Assembly: GCA_964610165.1 (NCBI GenBank)
Contig: CAZSUZ010000001.1
Span: 32,150-96,149, forward strand
From: MFZZ01 sp964610165
GTDB lineage: Bacteria > Patescibacteriota > Microgenomatia > UBA1406 > GWC2-37-13
DNA length: 64,000 nt
Reading direction: 5' to 3'
Shown here in pieces: positions 49,743-57,944 of this stretch; position 1 is the stretch's first letter, and every line of letters begins with the position of its first letter. A program made the position numbers and the translations under genes. A model generated the notes under the pieces. That model searched no databases and was not told the DNA's origin. It worked only from the letters and a program-made list of their open reading frames with translations.

Positions 49743-50021
49743 ATGTCATTTATGATTATGTGGGTAGATGAAGGACAAGTTCTGGCTCGTGAAGTTAAGG
49801 ATTTGTCCGCATTCACAAATTTGCACCTTGTTGAACCTGATCAAAAAGAGAACGAAGAAACATTTGTTCTCAAGCTGACAATGAATAGTGTTTCAAACTA
49901 TTTTGTTGTCCGAACTCCTGAAGACATCAAGTTGATGTTAGAAGAAGCAAGACTTCAAGCTGCTATTGTTGAATGGATGGCTGGGGTTATTGCAGATCCC
50001 GAACAGCTATTCAAGAAATAG
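49743..50021 (+). CDS. Small protein of unknown function (cassette-type)
   Basis: A 92 aa acidic protein, beta-beta-alpha by eye, with the segment NYFVVRTPEDIKLMLEEA near the end of the fold. No family recognised. AGGAGA lies 9 nt before the ATG. A long hairpin with a U-rich tail ends the unit 1 nt before the convergent gene at 50079. Confidence 0.66.
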   Translation: MSFMIMWVDEGQVLAREVKDLSAFTNLHLVEPDQKENEETFVLKLTMNSVSNYFVVRTPEDIKLMLEEARLQAAIVEWMAGVIADPEQLFKK

Positions 50022-50047
50022 TATAGTGAAGTAAGCGATTGAAGAAA

Positions 50048-50077
50048 TAGGATCGGCAGCTGCCTCTGCCGGTCCTA
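50048..50077 (+). terminator. Strong 12-bp hairpin terminator
   Basis: TAGGATCGGCAG (50048-50059) pairs with CTGCCGGTCCTA (50066-50077), one G-U pair, then CTCAACTTTTCTTTCTT. Confidence 0.75.
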
Positions 50078-50078
50078 C

Positions 50079-50654
50079 TCAACTTTTCTTTCTTATTACT
50101 TTAAAGTTTCGGACAATTTCTAGCACTTGACCATCATCTTGTACTATTTGATTTGTTCCAGCTACTGTTTGATATTGTTCTGCAAGTCCAGAAATTGCTT
50201 CTTGAACATCTTTCATTTCATCTTTTAGTTCACTCATGCGCATTTCTGCATCTTTTACAGCTGGTTGTTGTGTAATTCTTTGTTTTGCAGCAGCAGCTTT
50301 TTTCTTAGCATCCTTTGCTGCTTCATCTGCTTGTGCATATTCTGCATCTCCTTCAAAAGAAGCGTTATACATTTCTTTTTGAGATCTAATTTGACTCTTA
50401 AGTTTTTCAACATCGTCCATATATCGTTGAATAAGACTTTCAAGTTCTAAACGAGAAAGTCCCCCGGACATTTCAGGTCTTTCTGACACTTCGGAATTTC
50501 CTTCTAATTCAACAGGTTCCTCGGCATCTACAGTTTCATGAATTGGCTGTTCATTTTGAATAGGCGTAGGAACTTCACTTGCAAGCTCTATTTCACTTGG
50601 TGGAGCAATATCTAACGCATTTTCAGGTTTGTTTGTATCATTTGTATTATCCAT
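50079..50654 (-). CDS. Acidic coiled-coil protein of unknown function
   Basis: A 191 aa protein: an acidic, Glu/Pro-rich first 65 residues, then a long coiled coil (about 68-170) with heptad-like LIQRYMDDVEKLKSQIRSQK and repeated Ala/Lys. No family recognised. TATAGT lies 8 nt before the ATG on the minus strand, so it belongs to the leaderless class. It might be a structural or secretion-linked filament protein, but that is a guess. Confidence 0.6.
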   Translation of the reverse strand: MDNTNDTNKPENALDIAPPSEIELASEVPTPIQNEQPIHETVDAEEPVELEGNSEVSERPEMSGGLSRLELESLIQRYMDDVEKLKSQIRSQKEMYNASFEGDAEYAQADEAAKDAKKKAAAAKQRITQQPAVKDAEMRMSELKDEMKDVQEAISGLAEQYQTVAGTNQIVQDDGQVLEIVRNFKVIRKKS

Positions 50655-50704
50655 AGAGAAAAACTATACAGGAAAGTAGGAAGTAGATTCAAGTGCAATT
50701 TAGG

Positions 50705-50803
50705 CATGAAAAAAAGCACCTTCAGTGTTGTCGAGCTAAGATGCCTTTCTCCATTTGCCGCATTGGCAAAAAGTTTAAGACACATACTCGCACTTATGGT
50801 GCT
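50705..50803 (-). terminator. Conserved structured 3' element, copy E4
   Basis: On the minus strand AGCACC (from 50803), an inner TTTGCC-aatgc-GGCAAA hairpin, and GGTGCT followed by T7 and CATG. The outer stem and tail match copies E1-E3, while the middle differs. The first bases encode the last codons of the gene at 50794 (KKAP, stop). Confidence 0.7.
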
Positions 50804-51063
50804 TTCTTAATAATTGGCATGGCAAATTGTTGTGTGTAATGCATCATCCAATTATGTGGTACTTCGCACAGAGTTACTTGTTGTGCATAATATCCTTCAG
50901 TCGATGGAAAATATTTAGTAATTGCATACTTTAATGCTTTTCCACGAGCTTCATCTTCGGATTCGCCAAACACTGGTATTGCTACACAATAGGTTGACTG
51001 TTGATAGCTAAGTCCTATTAACTCTAACTTAGAGGCCATGAGTGAAGCCGCATAAATTTTCAA
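50794..51063 (-). CDS. Small protein of unknown function with TTG start (cassette-type)
   Basis: An 89 aa protein starting MKIYAASLMASKLEL, alpha/beta, ending IIKKAP. No family recognised. I used the TTG at 51063 because AAAGGA lies 7 nt before it; a frame starting further upstream at 51099 has no SD. The C-terminal codons lie in the 3' element. Confidence 0.62.
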   Translation of the reverse strand: MKIYAASLMASKLELIGLSYQQSTYCVAIPVFGESEDEARGKALKYAITKYFPSTEGYYAQQVTLCEVPHNWMMHYTQQFAMPIIKKAP

Positions 51064-51136
51064 GTTATATTCCTTTGACTTGTAGGTTTTATCAAACAAC
51101 CGTATCTGTTAAGTTGCACGAATCTAAACTGTGGAT

Positions 51137-51175
51137 ATTATATCAACCTAAGCTTGCCAAATCAAATTCTATAGG
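51137..51175 (-). promoter_or_regulatory. Extended -10 promoter with CCTATAG overlapping the -35
   Basis: Minus strand: CCTATAG (51175-51169), TTGATT (51165-51160), 17-nt spacer, TGATATAAT (TATAAT 51142-51137). Same geometry as at 61273 and 63532. Confidence 0.65.
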
Positions 51176-51213
51176 ACATAAAATATTTCTGTAATAATCG
51201 CAACTCAAAATGT

Positions 51214-51219
51214 TACAAT
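51214..51219 (+). promoter_or_regulatory. Leaderless -10 of asnB
   Basis: TACAAT, 8 nt before the ATG at 51228. Confidence 0.5.
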
Positions 51220-51227
51220 AGGAAGAT

Positions 51228-53891
51228 ATGTGTGGAATAGCAGGCTTTACTGGATTTAAAGATGAAAAACTAATTAAACAAATGTCTGTAGATATGAAAC
51301 ATCGTGGTCCAGATGGCGATGGCTTTTTTCTTGATGGAAACATTTCTCTTCTTAATCGTCGTTTAAGTATTATAGATAGAAAAGGTGGAGATCAGCCAAT
51401 TTATAATGAAGATAAATCTGTAGTTGTGGTTTATAACGGAGAAATTTATAACTATTTAGAACTTCGTTCGGAGCTTGAAACGCTTGGTCATACGTTCAAA
51501 ACAAAATCCGATACAGAAGTAATTGTTCACGGCTATGAAGAATGGGGAGACATGAGTTTTGACAAGTTAAACGGCATGTTTGGTATTGCACTGTATGACT
51601 TAAAAAAGAAACGATTGCTATTAGCTCGAGACCATTTTGGTATTAAACCTGTTTATTTTTCTATTTTAGATGTCATCCCCGACTCCGATCGGGGATCCAT
51701 GGATTCCCGTTTTCACGGGAATGACAAAGATCTAAAGATAATTTTTTCCTCAGAGATTAAACCTATTTTAAATTCAAAATTAGTAAAAAAACAAGTTAAT
51801 GAACGTATTTTATATCGCTACTTACAGTTTCGCATTCATGATGATCAGCGTGAAACGTTTTTTAAAGGAATAGAACGATTATTGCCCGGAGAAATGGCAG
51901 TTATTGAAAAGAATGAAATATCCTTTAAAACATATTCTTCACTTCATACCGATTTAGAAACATTTTCTTCCATTCAAAATAATCAGCAAGTAGATGACAT
52001 GGCAATTCGTAAATTTAAACAATTGTTAACAGATTCCGTAAAAGCCAGATTAATGTCAGAAGTTCCTGTTGGAACAGCACTTTCTGGAGGTTTAGATTCT
52101 TCAACGGTTGTTGCAACAATTAATTCTTTATTACAAGAACATGCAAAAGAGGCACATTCTGTTGGTTCAAAACAAAATACATTTTCCGCTGTATTTCCTG
52201 GTTCAGCAAATGACGAAGAACAATATATAAATGCATTGTTAGATCAATCTCAGAATATAACTTCTCATAAAGTATTTCCAAAACCAGAAGAGTTTTTTGC
52301 AGATTTAGAAGATTTTATTCGTACACAAGAAGAACCAACAATAAGTACCGGGCCATATGCTCAATATCAGGTAATGAGAGAAGCTCAAAAACATGTAACG
52401 GTTCTTTTAGATGGTCAAGGAGCAGACGAAATGATGGCAGGCTATTTACCTTATTATTTTGTGTATTTAAAACAACTTCAAAAAAGAGGAGATATTGTTA
52501 CGCTTCTTTCAGAGACATGGAGTTCTAAAGATATTCTTATTAAATATGCTTGGCTTAAACTACAACAAAAACTTTCAATTAAAAAAAATATTTCTGTTTC
52601 AACTGTATTAAACACCAGTTATACAAAAAAATTTACCAAAGAACGATTCTTTGTTGTTTCTGATAACTTAAAAAAGCGTTTACAAGAAGATATATTTAAA
52701 AATTCATTACAGTCTCTTTTGCGTTATGAAGATCGTAATACCATGCGATTTTCGTTAGAAGGAAGAGTTCCATTTTTAGATCTTAATCTAGTTCGCTACT
52801 TATTTAGTTTATCGGATAAGGCAATTATTAAAAATGGATGGAATAAATATATTTTAAGAAAAGCAGTTGAAGATTTATTGCCAGAACAAATTTATAATCG
52901 TCGCAATAAAATTGGGTTTACAACACCAGAACATGAATGGTTTATGCGTATGAAAAACAGTATTTATGGCATTTTTATGAGTGAATCCTTTATGAATCGT
53001 CCTTATTTTAATCAGCCAGAAGTGGTAAAGGCGTTTCGTGAATTTATAGAAGGCAAAAATGATGACACATTATTATTTTGGCGATTAATGAATGTAGAGC
53101 TATGGCTTCGCGAGTTTTTTGATGAAAAACAAGAATTAAAACCTATAAAACCTTGGCAAATAGGAGATGCCAATGAAGGTAAAAAGATTGCAATAACAAT
53201 AAGTAAAGGAACATATAATAGATATCCAATAAAAACAGATTTAGTTGAAAAAGGTACAAATATTACAGAGTTTGTTGCCGGATATGTAAAACGATATATT
53301 TCTGGAACAGAAAATACGAAAAATAAATGGTATGTAATTGTTTCCGAAAAAATTGTTGCCATTTCTCAGGGAAGATCATTCTTTATTTGGGATATTAAAC
53401 CTACATTCTGGGCAAAAACACTTTCCAAATTTGTAACAAAAACGCCTTATGGTATTGGTTTGGGAAGTCCTTGGACTATGCAAATTGCTATTGATGAAGT
53501 TGGATTGCCTCATATTATGGCAGCAGCAATTGGATCTATTATGACAAAACCATTTGGCATAAAAGGGGTATTTTACAAAGTTGTCGGACCGGAAATTGCA
53601 GCAATAGACGGACCAACAGAATATTCTGTGTATCCTTCAAATGTTTCGGCAAAACTTGCACCAAAAAATCCACAAAAAGTTGCACAACAAATTGGTGTTG
53701 AAATTTTTACGCATATGAATAAGTCTCAACAAGAAACGTTTGGCGGTGTTGTCATTATTGATGCTAATGATTTAGGAAGAAATGTACTTGGCAATGCAAC
53801 AGAAATGCCAGATAGTTTTTTTGAAGATGTCATGCGAGATAATCCAATGGGACAAGGAAGTGAACAAACGCCAATAATAATTTTAACTTGA
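51228..53891 (+). CDS. asnB: Glutamine-hydrolysing asparagine synthetase fused to a CofE-like (F420:glutamate ligase-type) domain
   Basis: An 887 aa fusion. Residues 1-200: class II glutaminase with nucleophile Cys2 (MCGIAGF) and ARDHFGIKPVYF. Residues about 230-640: synthetase domain with PP-loop LSGGLDSSTV and the SLEGRVPFLDLNLV strand. Residues about 644-887: a second domain (GTYNRYPIKTDLVEKG, IVSEKIVAISQGRS, TPYGIGLGSPWT, KGVFYKVVG, DANDLGRNVLG, SEQTPI) resembling CPR proteins annotated coenzyme F420-0:gamma-glutamyl ligase. A 56-57 nt palindromic repeat is inserted in frame at residues 148-167. The combination suggests linked amide-bond chemistry on Asp/Glu; the substrate of the second domain is unknown. 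Confidence 0.85.
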   Translation: MCGIAGFTGFKDEKLIKQMSVDMKHRGPDGDGFFLDGNISLLNRRLSIIDRKGGDQPIYNEDKSVVVVYNGEIYNYLELRSELETLGHTFKTKSDTEVIVHGYEEWGDMSFDKLNGMFGIALYDLKKKRLLLARDHFGIKPVYFSILDVIPDSDRGSMDSRFHGNDKDLKIIFSSEIKPILNSKLVKKQVNERILYRYLQFRIHDDQRETFFKGIERLLPGEMAVIEKNEISFKTYSSLHTDLETFSSIQNNQQVDDMAIRKFKQLLTDSVKARLMSEVPVGTALSGGLDSSTVVATINSLLQEHAKEAHSVGSKQNTFSAVFPGSANDEEQYINALLDQSQNITSHKVFPKPEEFFADLEDFIRTQEEPTISTGPYAQYQVMREAQKHVTVLLDGQGADEMMAGYLPYYFVYLKQLQKRGDIVTLLSETWSSKDILIKYAWLKLQQKLSIKKNISVSTVLNTSYTKKFTKERFFVVSDNLKKRLQEDIFKNSLQSLLRYEDRNTMRFSLEGRVPFLDLNLVRYLFSLSDKAIIKNGWNKYILRKAVEDLLPEQIYNRRNKIGFTTPEHEWFMRMKNSIYGIFMSESFMNRPYFNQPEVVKAFREFIEGKNDDTLLFWRLMNVELWLREFFDEKQELKPIKPWQIGDANEGKKIAITISKGTYNRYPIKTDLVEKGTNITEFVAGYVKRYISGTENTKNKWYVIVSEKIVAISQGRSFFIWDIKPTFWAKTLSKFVTKTPYGIGLGSPWTMQIAIDEVGLPHIMAAAIGSIMTKPFGIKGVFYKVVGPEIAAIDGPTEYSVYPSNVSAKLAPKNPQKVAQQIGVEIFTHMNKSQQETFGGVVIIDANDLGRNVLGNATEMPDSFFEDVMRDNPMGQGSEQTPIIILT
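51671..51726. repeat. REP-like palindromic repeat, copy R1 (in frame inside asnB)
   Basis: TGTCATCCCCGAC...GGGAATGACA. Two hairpins (CCCCGA/TCGGGG and TTCCCG.../CGGGAA) are enclosed by TGTCAT/ATGACA. It is 56 nt long and translated as about 19 extra residues, in a loop between glutaminase strands. Confidence 0.9.
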
Positions 53892-54659
53892 GTCAGCAAC
53901 TAATTGTTGTACTGCTACATTTAATACATCGTATTGATCTCCTAATATATCTGGTAATTGCTGTGGATCTGTAAAATTTAAATCAAAATATGCAACTTTA
54001 TCATACATGGACGCTTGTTCATAATAAGGTGTAGGATTACCAGGAATTAATCTTGTATTAAATATGCGTTTAGAAACTAAATGAGAATTTCTGCCAGCAG
54101 ATAAAACGGTAGCTGACATTTGAGTTTCAGATAGATTTTCTGTAAAAGCTGTTAATCCAATACTCCCTCCAGAACCAATAGCAAACCGTACAGTATTATC
54201 TTGAGAAGTAATTACATTACATCTATTTTCTGCTACTGGGTGATAAAAGAATCCAAAGTCAGTATCATCTGTTAGAATTTTAAACTTTGGTATTTTTTTT
54301 CTATCTGCGTGTAATTGTTCTAGTATGCTAACTGAAAGTTTGCCTAAACCTTGAATCATTGGATCTGCATAACCAAGTCTTAAAGCTGCACTTTCAGCAA
54401 TTGAAGCTATCAATCCATGTCTTTCTGCAAGTTTTTCCATGTCTGTAGCATCAACTTGCATTGCGAGAATTTTTGCTCTTGTATTTTTTGTATGCTGATC
54501 TAATTGTAGTCCTTCCCATGCTGCTGCAGCAAGAAGATCGTCACGTTTTTGCTCTTGTTCTGCTGTAACAGTTCGATAAATAAAAGCTAAATCTTTTGCA
54601 CTGGTTAAATCTGGATCTTCTGGGTTATTTTGTCCATATAATTCTTTAAGCTTACTCAT
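53883..54659 (-). CDS. Hypothetical soluble protein
   Basis: A 258 aa protein with a helical, Ala/Gln/Glu-rich first half and a beta-rich second half (NVITSQDNTVRFAIGSGGSIG). No family recognised. TACTAT lies 8 nt before its ATG on the minus strand, so it is of the leaderless class. The last 9 nt overlap the convergent asnB end. Length and style resemble the 60376 protein, but I see no convincing similarity. Confidence 0.6.
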   Translation of the reverse strand: MSKLKELYGQNNPEDPDLTSAKDLAFIYRTVTAEQEQKRDDLLAAAAWEGLQLDQHTKNTRAKILAMQVDATDMEKLAERHGLIASIAESAALRLGYADPMIQGLGKLSVSILEQLHADRKKIPKFKILTDDTDFGFFYHPVAENRCNVITSQDNTVRFAIGSGGSIGLTAFTENLSETQMSATVLSAGRNSHLVSKRIFNTRLIPGNPTPYYEQASMYDKVAYFDLNFTDPQQLPDILGDQYDVLNVAVQQLVADSS

Positions 54660-54730
54660 AGTTGCACATAGTATACAGAAAATATTAATAAACTCTTGTA
54701 ATTTACGTAGAAAATTACATAATGCTGATA

Positions 54731-54736
54731 TATAAT
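54731..54736 (+). promoter_or_regulatory. Leaderless -10 of gatC
   Basis: TATAAT, 6 nt before the ATG at 54743; decides the gatC start against an ATG at 54722. Confidence 0.55.
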
Positions 54737-54742
54737 TTGCTC

Positions 54743-55051
54743 ATGGCAAAACATACAGATCTTACAAAAGAAGATATTCTCCATATCGCAAAGCTTGCCA
54801 ATATTACATTACAAGAATCTGAAATAGAAAAATATCGCACACAACTTTCTGAAACTATTAAGTATGTAGAAAATTTAGATGAACTCGATACAAAAGGTGT
54901 TGAACCAACTTCTCATTCTACAAATGTAACAAATGTTTTTTTTGAAGATGGCACAGAATGTACCAGAATGTTTACACAAAAAGAAGCTCTTCAGAATGCT
55001 AAAAATACAAAGAACGGACAGTTTGTAGTTAAACGTATAATGGAGGGATAA
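54743..55051 (+). CDS. gatC: Aspartyl/glutamyl-tRNA amidotransferase subunit C
   Basis: A 102 aa subunit that stabilises GatA-GatB. LTKEDILHIAKLANITLQESEIEKY and YVENLDELDTKGVEPTSH are typical. I chose the ATG at 54743 (MAKHTDL) from the promoter position. gatA and gatB follow, separated by repeat elements. The complex converts Glu-tRNA-Gln and/or Asp-tRNA-Asn by amidation. Confidence 0.92.
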   Translation: MAKHTDLTKEDILHIAKLANITLQESEIEKYRTQLSETIKYVENLDELDTKGVEPTSHSTNVTNVFFEDGTECTRMFTQKEALQNAKNTKNGQFVVKRIMEG

Positions 55052-55056
55052 ATAGT

Positions 55057-55119
55057 TGTCATCCCCGACTACGATCGGGGATCCAGTAATTATAGATTCC
55101 CGCCTACGCGGGAATGACA
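55057..55119. repeat. REP-like palindromic repeat, copy R2 (gatC-gatA gap)
   Basis: 63 nt with the same ends and both hairpins as R1; the central link is longer. Its last bases with the following AAGGAT supply the only SD-like sequence before gatA. Confidence 0.92.
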
Positions 55120-55132
55120 AGGATAAAAAAAT

Positions 55133-56512
55133 ATGTTATTTGGAAAATCATTAAAAGAAATAATTAGTTTAGTTGAAACGAAAAAAGTAACTTCGAAAGA
55201 AGTATTCGATTATTTTGCCAAAAGATCTGCAACATATAACGAAAAATTAAATGTTTATACAACACTCATCGATTCAGACTCAAATAATGGAGAAATGGCT
55301 GGTGTTCCACTTGCTATAAAAGATAATTTTTGTACCAATGGAATTCGCACTACAGCTTCTGCAAAAGTATTAGATCAGTTTGTTCCACCATACGAATCTA
55401 CTGTCACAACAAAGCTTAGAAAAGCTGGTGCAACATATACCGGTAAAACAAATATGGATGCATGGGCACATGGATCTTCTACAGAAACCTCAGATTACGG
55501 TCCAACAAAAAATCCTTGGGATATAACAAGAGCTCCAGGTGGTTCTTCTGGTGGATCTGCAGCAGCAGTTTCTGCATATTTAGCTCCAGCAGCAATTGGT
55601 TCAGAAACTGCAGGTTCTATTCGTCAGCCGGCATCTTGGTGTGGCATCGTGGGTATTAAACCTACGTATGGAAGAGTTTCTCGTTATGGCGTAATTGCCA
55701 TGGGATCTAGTTTTGATTGTCCAGGACCAATGACACAGAATGTAGAAGACGCAGCATATTTACTTAAAACAATTGCCGGAAAAGACCCATTTGATGCAAC
55801 TTCTGCAGATATTCCAGTGCCAGATTATGAAGCACAGATGAAAGAAAAGAAAACATACACAATTGGCGTTCCAGAAGAGTATTTTAAAGGGTTAGATAAA
55901 GATGTCGAAAAAAAAGTAAACGAATCTCTCAAAATTTTTGAGAAGATGGGTCATAAACTTAAAAAAGTTTCACTTCTTTCTCCAGACTTTTCTATCTCTG
56001 TTTATACAATCTTACAGCGAGCAGAAGTATCATCCAATCTTGGAAGATATGATGGTATTCGATATGGAAATGACAGAACCGCATTTGGCCAAGAAGCAAA
56101 ACGTAGAATGATGCTTGGCACATATACACTTTCTCATGGGTATTATGATGCGTTTTATAAAAAAGCACAAAAAATTAAAACACTTATTATTCAAGATATG
56201 CAGAAGGTATTTAAAGAAGTAGATCTTATTATGGCAGCACCAACGCCAATTACAGCTCTGCCACTTGGTGAGTTTGAAAAGTATCCATTCTTTGGAGAAA
56301 CTATGGACATTTTAAACGAAGCAGCAGCAGTTGCCGGCACACCAGCTATGAGTATTCCATGTGGCCTGGATTCTAAAGGTTTGCCAGTTGGTTTGCAGAT
56401 TATGGGAAATTATTTTGATGAAGGAAATATCTTAAACGCAGCGTACCAATTTGAAAAAGAAACAAATTATTTTGATGTTATAAGTAAGGGGAGAGAATTA
56501 TATAAAGATTAA
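55133..56512 (+). CDS. gatA: Aspartyl/glutamyl-tRNA amidotransferase subunit A
   Basis: The amidase-signature subunit, 459 aa, releasing ammonia from glutamine. The catalytic Lys is in VPLAIKDNFCT (about 60-70), and the Ser-cisSer pair in APGGSSGGSAAAVS (near 138-151) and GSETAGSIRQPAS. Length is slightly short of the usual 480-490. The operon has REP-like repeats on both sides of this gene. Confidence 0.95.
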   Translation: MLFGKSLKEIISLVETKKVTSKEVFDYFAKRSATYNEKLNVYTTLIDSDSNNGEMAGVPLAIKDNFCTNGIRTTASAKVLDQFVPPYESTVTTKLRKAGATYTGKTNMDAWAHGSSTETSDYGPTKNPWDITRAPGGSSGGSAAAVSAYLAPAAIGSETAGSIRQPASWCGIVGIKPTYGRVSRYGVIAMGSSFDCPGPMTQNVEDAAYLLKTIAGKDPFDATSADIPVPDYEAQMKEKKTYTIGVPEEYFKGLDKDVEKKVNESLKIFEKMGHKLKKVSLLSPDFSISVYTILQRAEVSSNLGRYDGIRYGNDRTAFGQEAKRRMMLGTYTLSHGYYDAFYKKAQKIKTLIIQDMQKVFKEVDLIMAAPTPITALPLGEFEKYPFFGETMDILNEAAAVAGTPAMSIPCGLDSKGLPVGLQIMGNYFDEGNILNAAYQFEKETNYFDVISKGRELYKD

Positions 56513-56514
56513 TA

Positions 56515-56577
56515 TGTCATCCCCGACCACGATCGGGGATCCAGTTATAATAGATTCCCGCATACGCGGGAATGACA
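56515..56577. repeat. REP-like palindromic repeat, copy R3 (gatA-gatB gap)
   Basis: 63 nt, nearly identical to R2 (TGTCATCCCCGACCACGATC start, GCGGGAATGACA end). It begins 3 nt after the gatA stop. Confidence 0.92.
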
Positions 56578-56588
56578 AGAATTAAATT

Positions 56589-57896
56589 ATGAAATACACA
56601 CCAGTTATCGGTTTAGAAATCCATGTAGAACTTGCGACAAAATCTAAAATGTTTTGTCAGTGCGCAGGTGACTACTTTGGAAAAGAACCTAACACAAATG
56701 TATGCCCAGTTTGTATGGGTATGCCTGGTGCGCTCCCAGTTCCAAATCGCCAAGCTGTAGAATGGACTATTAAAATTGGTCAGGCTTTAAACTGTAAAAT
56801 TAACAAACATTCTAAGTTTGACAGAAAACATTATTTTTATCCAGATTTACCTAAAAGTTACCAGATTAGTCAATACGACGAACCTATCTGTGGCAAAGGG
56901 TATTTAGATATTGTCACAGCAAAAGGAGAAAAAAAGCGTTTTCATATTACAAGAATTCATTTAGAAGAAGATACGGGTAAACTTACTCATTCTGGAGAAG
57001 ATACATTGGTAGATTTTAATAGATCTAGTGTGCCACTTGTAGAAATTGTTACAGAACCAGATTTTGATAATTCTGAGGATGTAAAAATATTTTTAGAAGA
57101 ACTTCATACAATAATTCGTTACTTAGGAGTATCGGATGCTGACATGGAAAAAGGTTCTATGCGTTTAGAGCCAAATATTTCGTTACGAAAACCAGATGAA
57201 AAAGGATTCCCACCATACAAAGTTGAAGTCAAAAATATTAATTCTTTTAACTACGCAAAGAAAGCCATAGATTACGAATTACCACGACAGGCAGAGATTT
57301 TAGATAAGGGAGAAACTCCAGTTCAAGAAACGCGTGGTTACAATGAAAATAAAGGAATTACGTATTCCCAAAGATCCAAAGAAGGTGCAGAAGATTATAG
57401 ATACTTTCCAGAACCAGATATTCCTCCAATGGAATTTACAGATGAATTATTAGAAAGTATTAAAAAAACTCTTCCAGAATTACCAGCGCAGAAAGTAGAA
57501 AAATATACAAAAAATATAAAACTTGCAGATGCAATTATTATCTCTCGAGATAAAGATTTAGCAGCATATTTTGAAAAGGTAGATGAATTATTATCTGGAA
57601 AATCTTCTCAAGCAATTGCAAATGCTATAGTTAATAAAAAAATATCTACAGAACTAACTCCAGAAGAATTTGCTAAGAAAGTAGAAGAACTTTCTAAACC
57701 AAAAGAAACAGACACAGGTAAACTTGTAGAAGTAATTCAATCTGTTATTGCCAACAATCCAAAAGCAGTTGCAGACTACAATGGCGGAAACAAAAACACA
57801 CTTATGTTTATGGTCGGGCAGGTAATGAGAGAGATGAAAGGACAAGCAGATGCGATGACGGTGAAGAGTGAGTTAGAGAAGACGCTGAAAAGTTAG
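56589..57896 (+). CDS. gatB: Aspartyl/glutamyl-tRNA amidotransferase subunit B
   Basis: The kinase/tRNA-binding subunit, 435 aa. It begins YTPVIGLEIHVELATKSKMFC, with two Cys pairs (FCQC and CPVCMG), then GYLDIV, HLEEDTGK and DFNRSSVPLVEIVTEPD. The YqeY-like tail is about 40 aa shorter than usual. Its last 60 nt are richer in G than the rest, and a diverged copy of the same 60 nt lies at 58979-59040. Confidence 0.94.
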   Translation: MKYTPVIGLEIHVELATKSKMFCQCAGDYFGKEPNTNVCPVCMGMPGALPVPNRQAVEWTIKIGQALNCKINKHSKFDRKHYFYPDLPKSYQISQYDEPICGKGYLDIVTAKGEKKRFHITRIHLEEDTGKLTHSGEDTLVDFNRSSVPLVEIVTEPDFDNSEDVKIFLEELHTIIRYLGVSDADMEKGSMRLEPNISLRKPDEKGFPPYKVEVKNINSFNYAKKAIDYELPRQAEILDKGETPVQETRGYNENKGITYSQRSKEGAEDYRYFPEPDIPPMEFTDELLESIKKTLPELPAQKVEKYTKNIKLADAIIISRDKDLAAYFEKVDELLSGKSSQAIANAIVNKKISTELTPEEFAKKVEELSKPKETDTGKLVEVIQSVIANNPKAVADYNGGNKNTLMFMVGQVMREMKGQADAMTVKSELEKTLKS

Positions 57897-57929
57897 ACCT
57901 ATAGCATTGAATTTCTACTTCTTTTCAAG

Positions 57930-57935
57930 TATAAT
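57930..57935 (+). promoter_or_regulatory. Leaderless -10 of the 57945 gene
   Basis: TATAAT, 9 nt before the ATG. Confidence 0.4.
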
Positions 57936-57944
57936 TCTTACTTA

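Noticed and set aside
55057..55119. R2 and R3 as intrinsic terminators splitting the gat operon
   Set aside because: No U tract follows either hairpin, and the same sequence inside asnB is read through.
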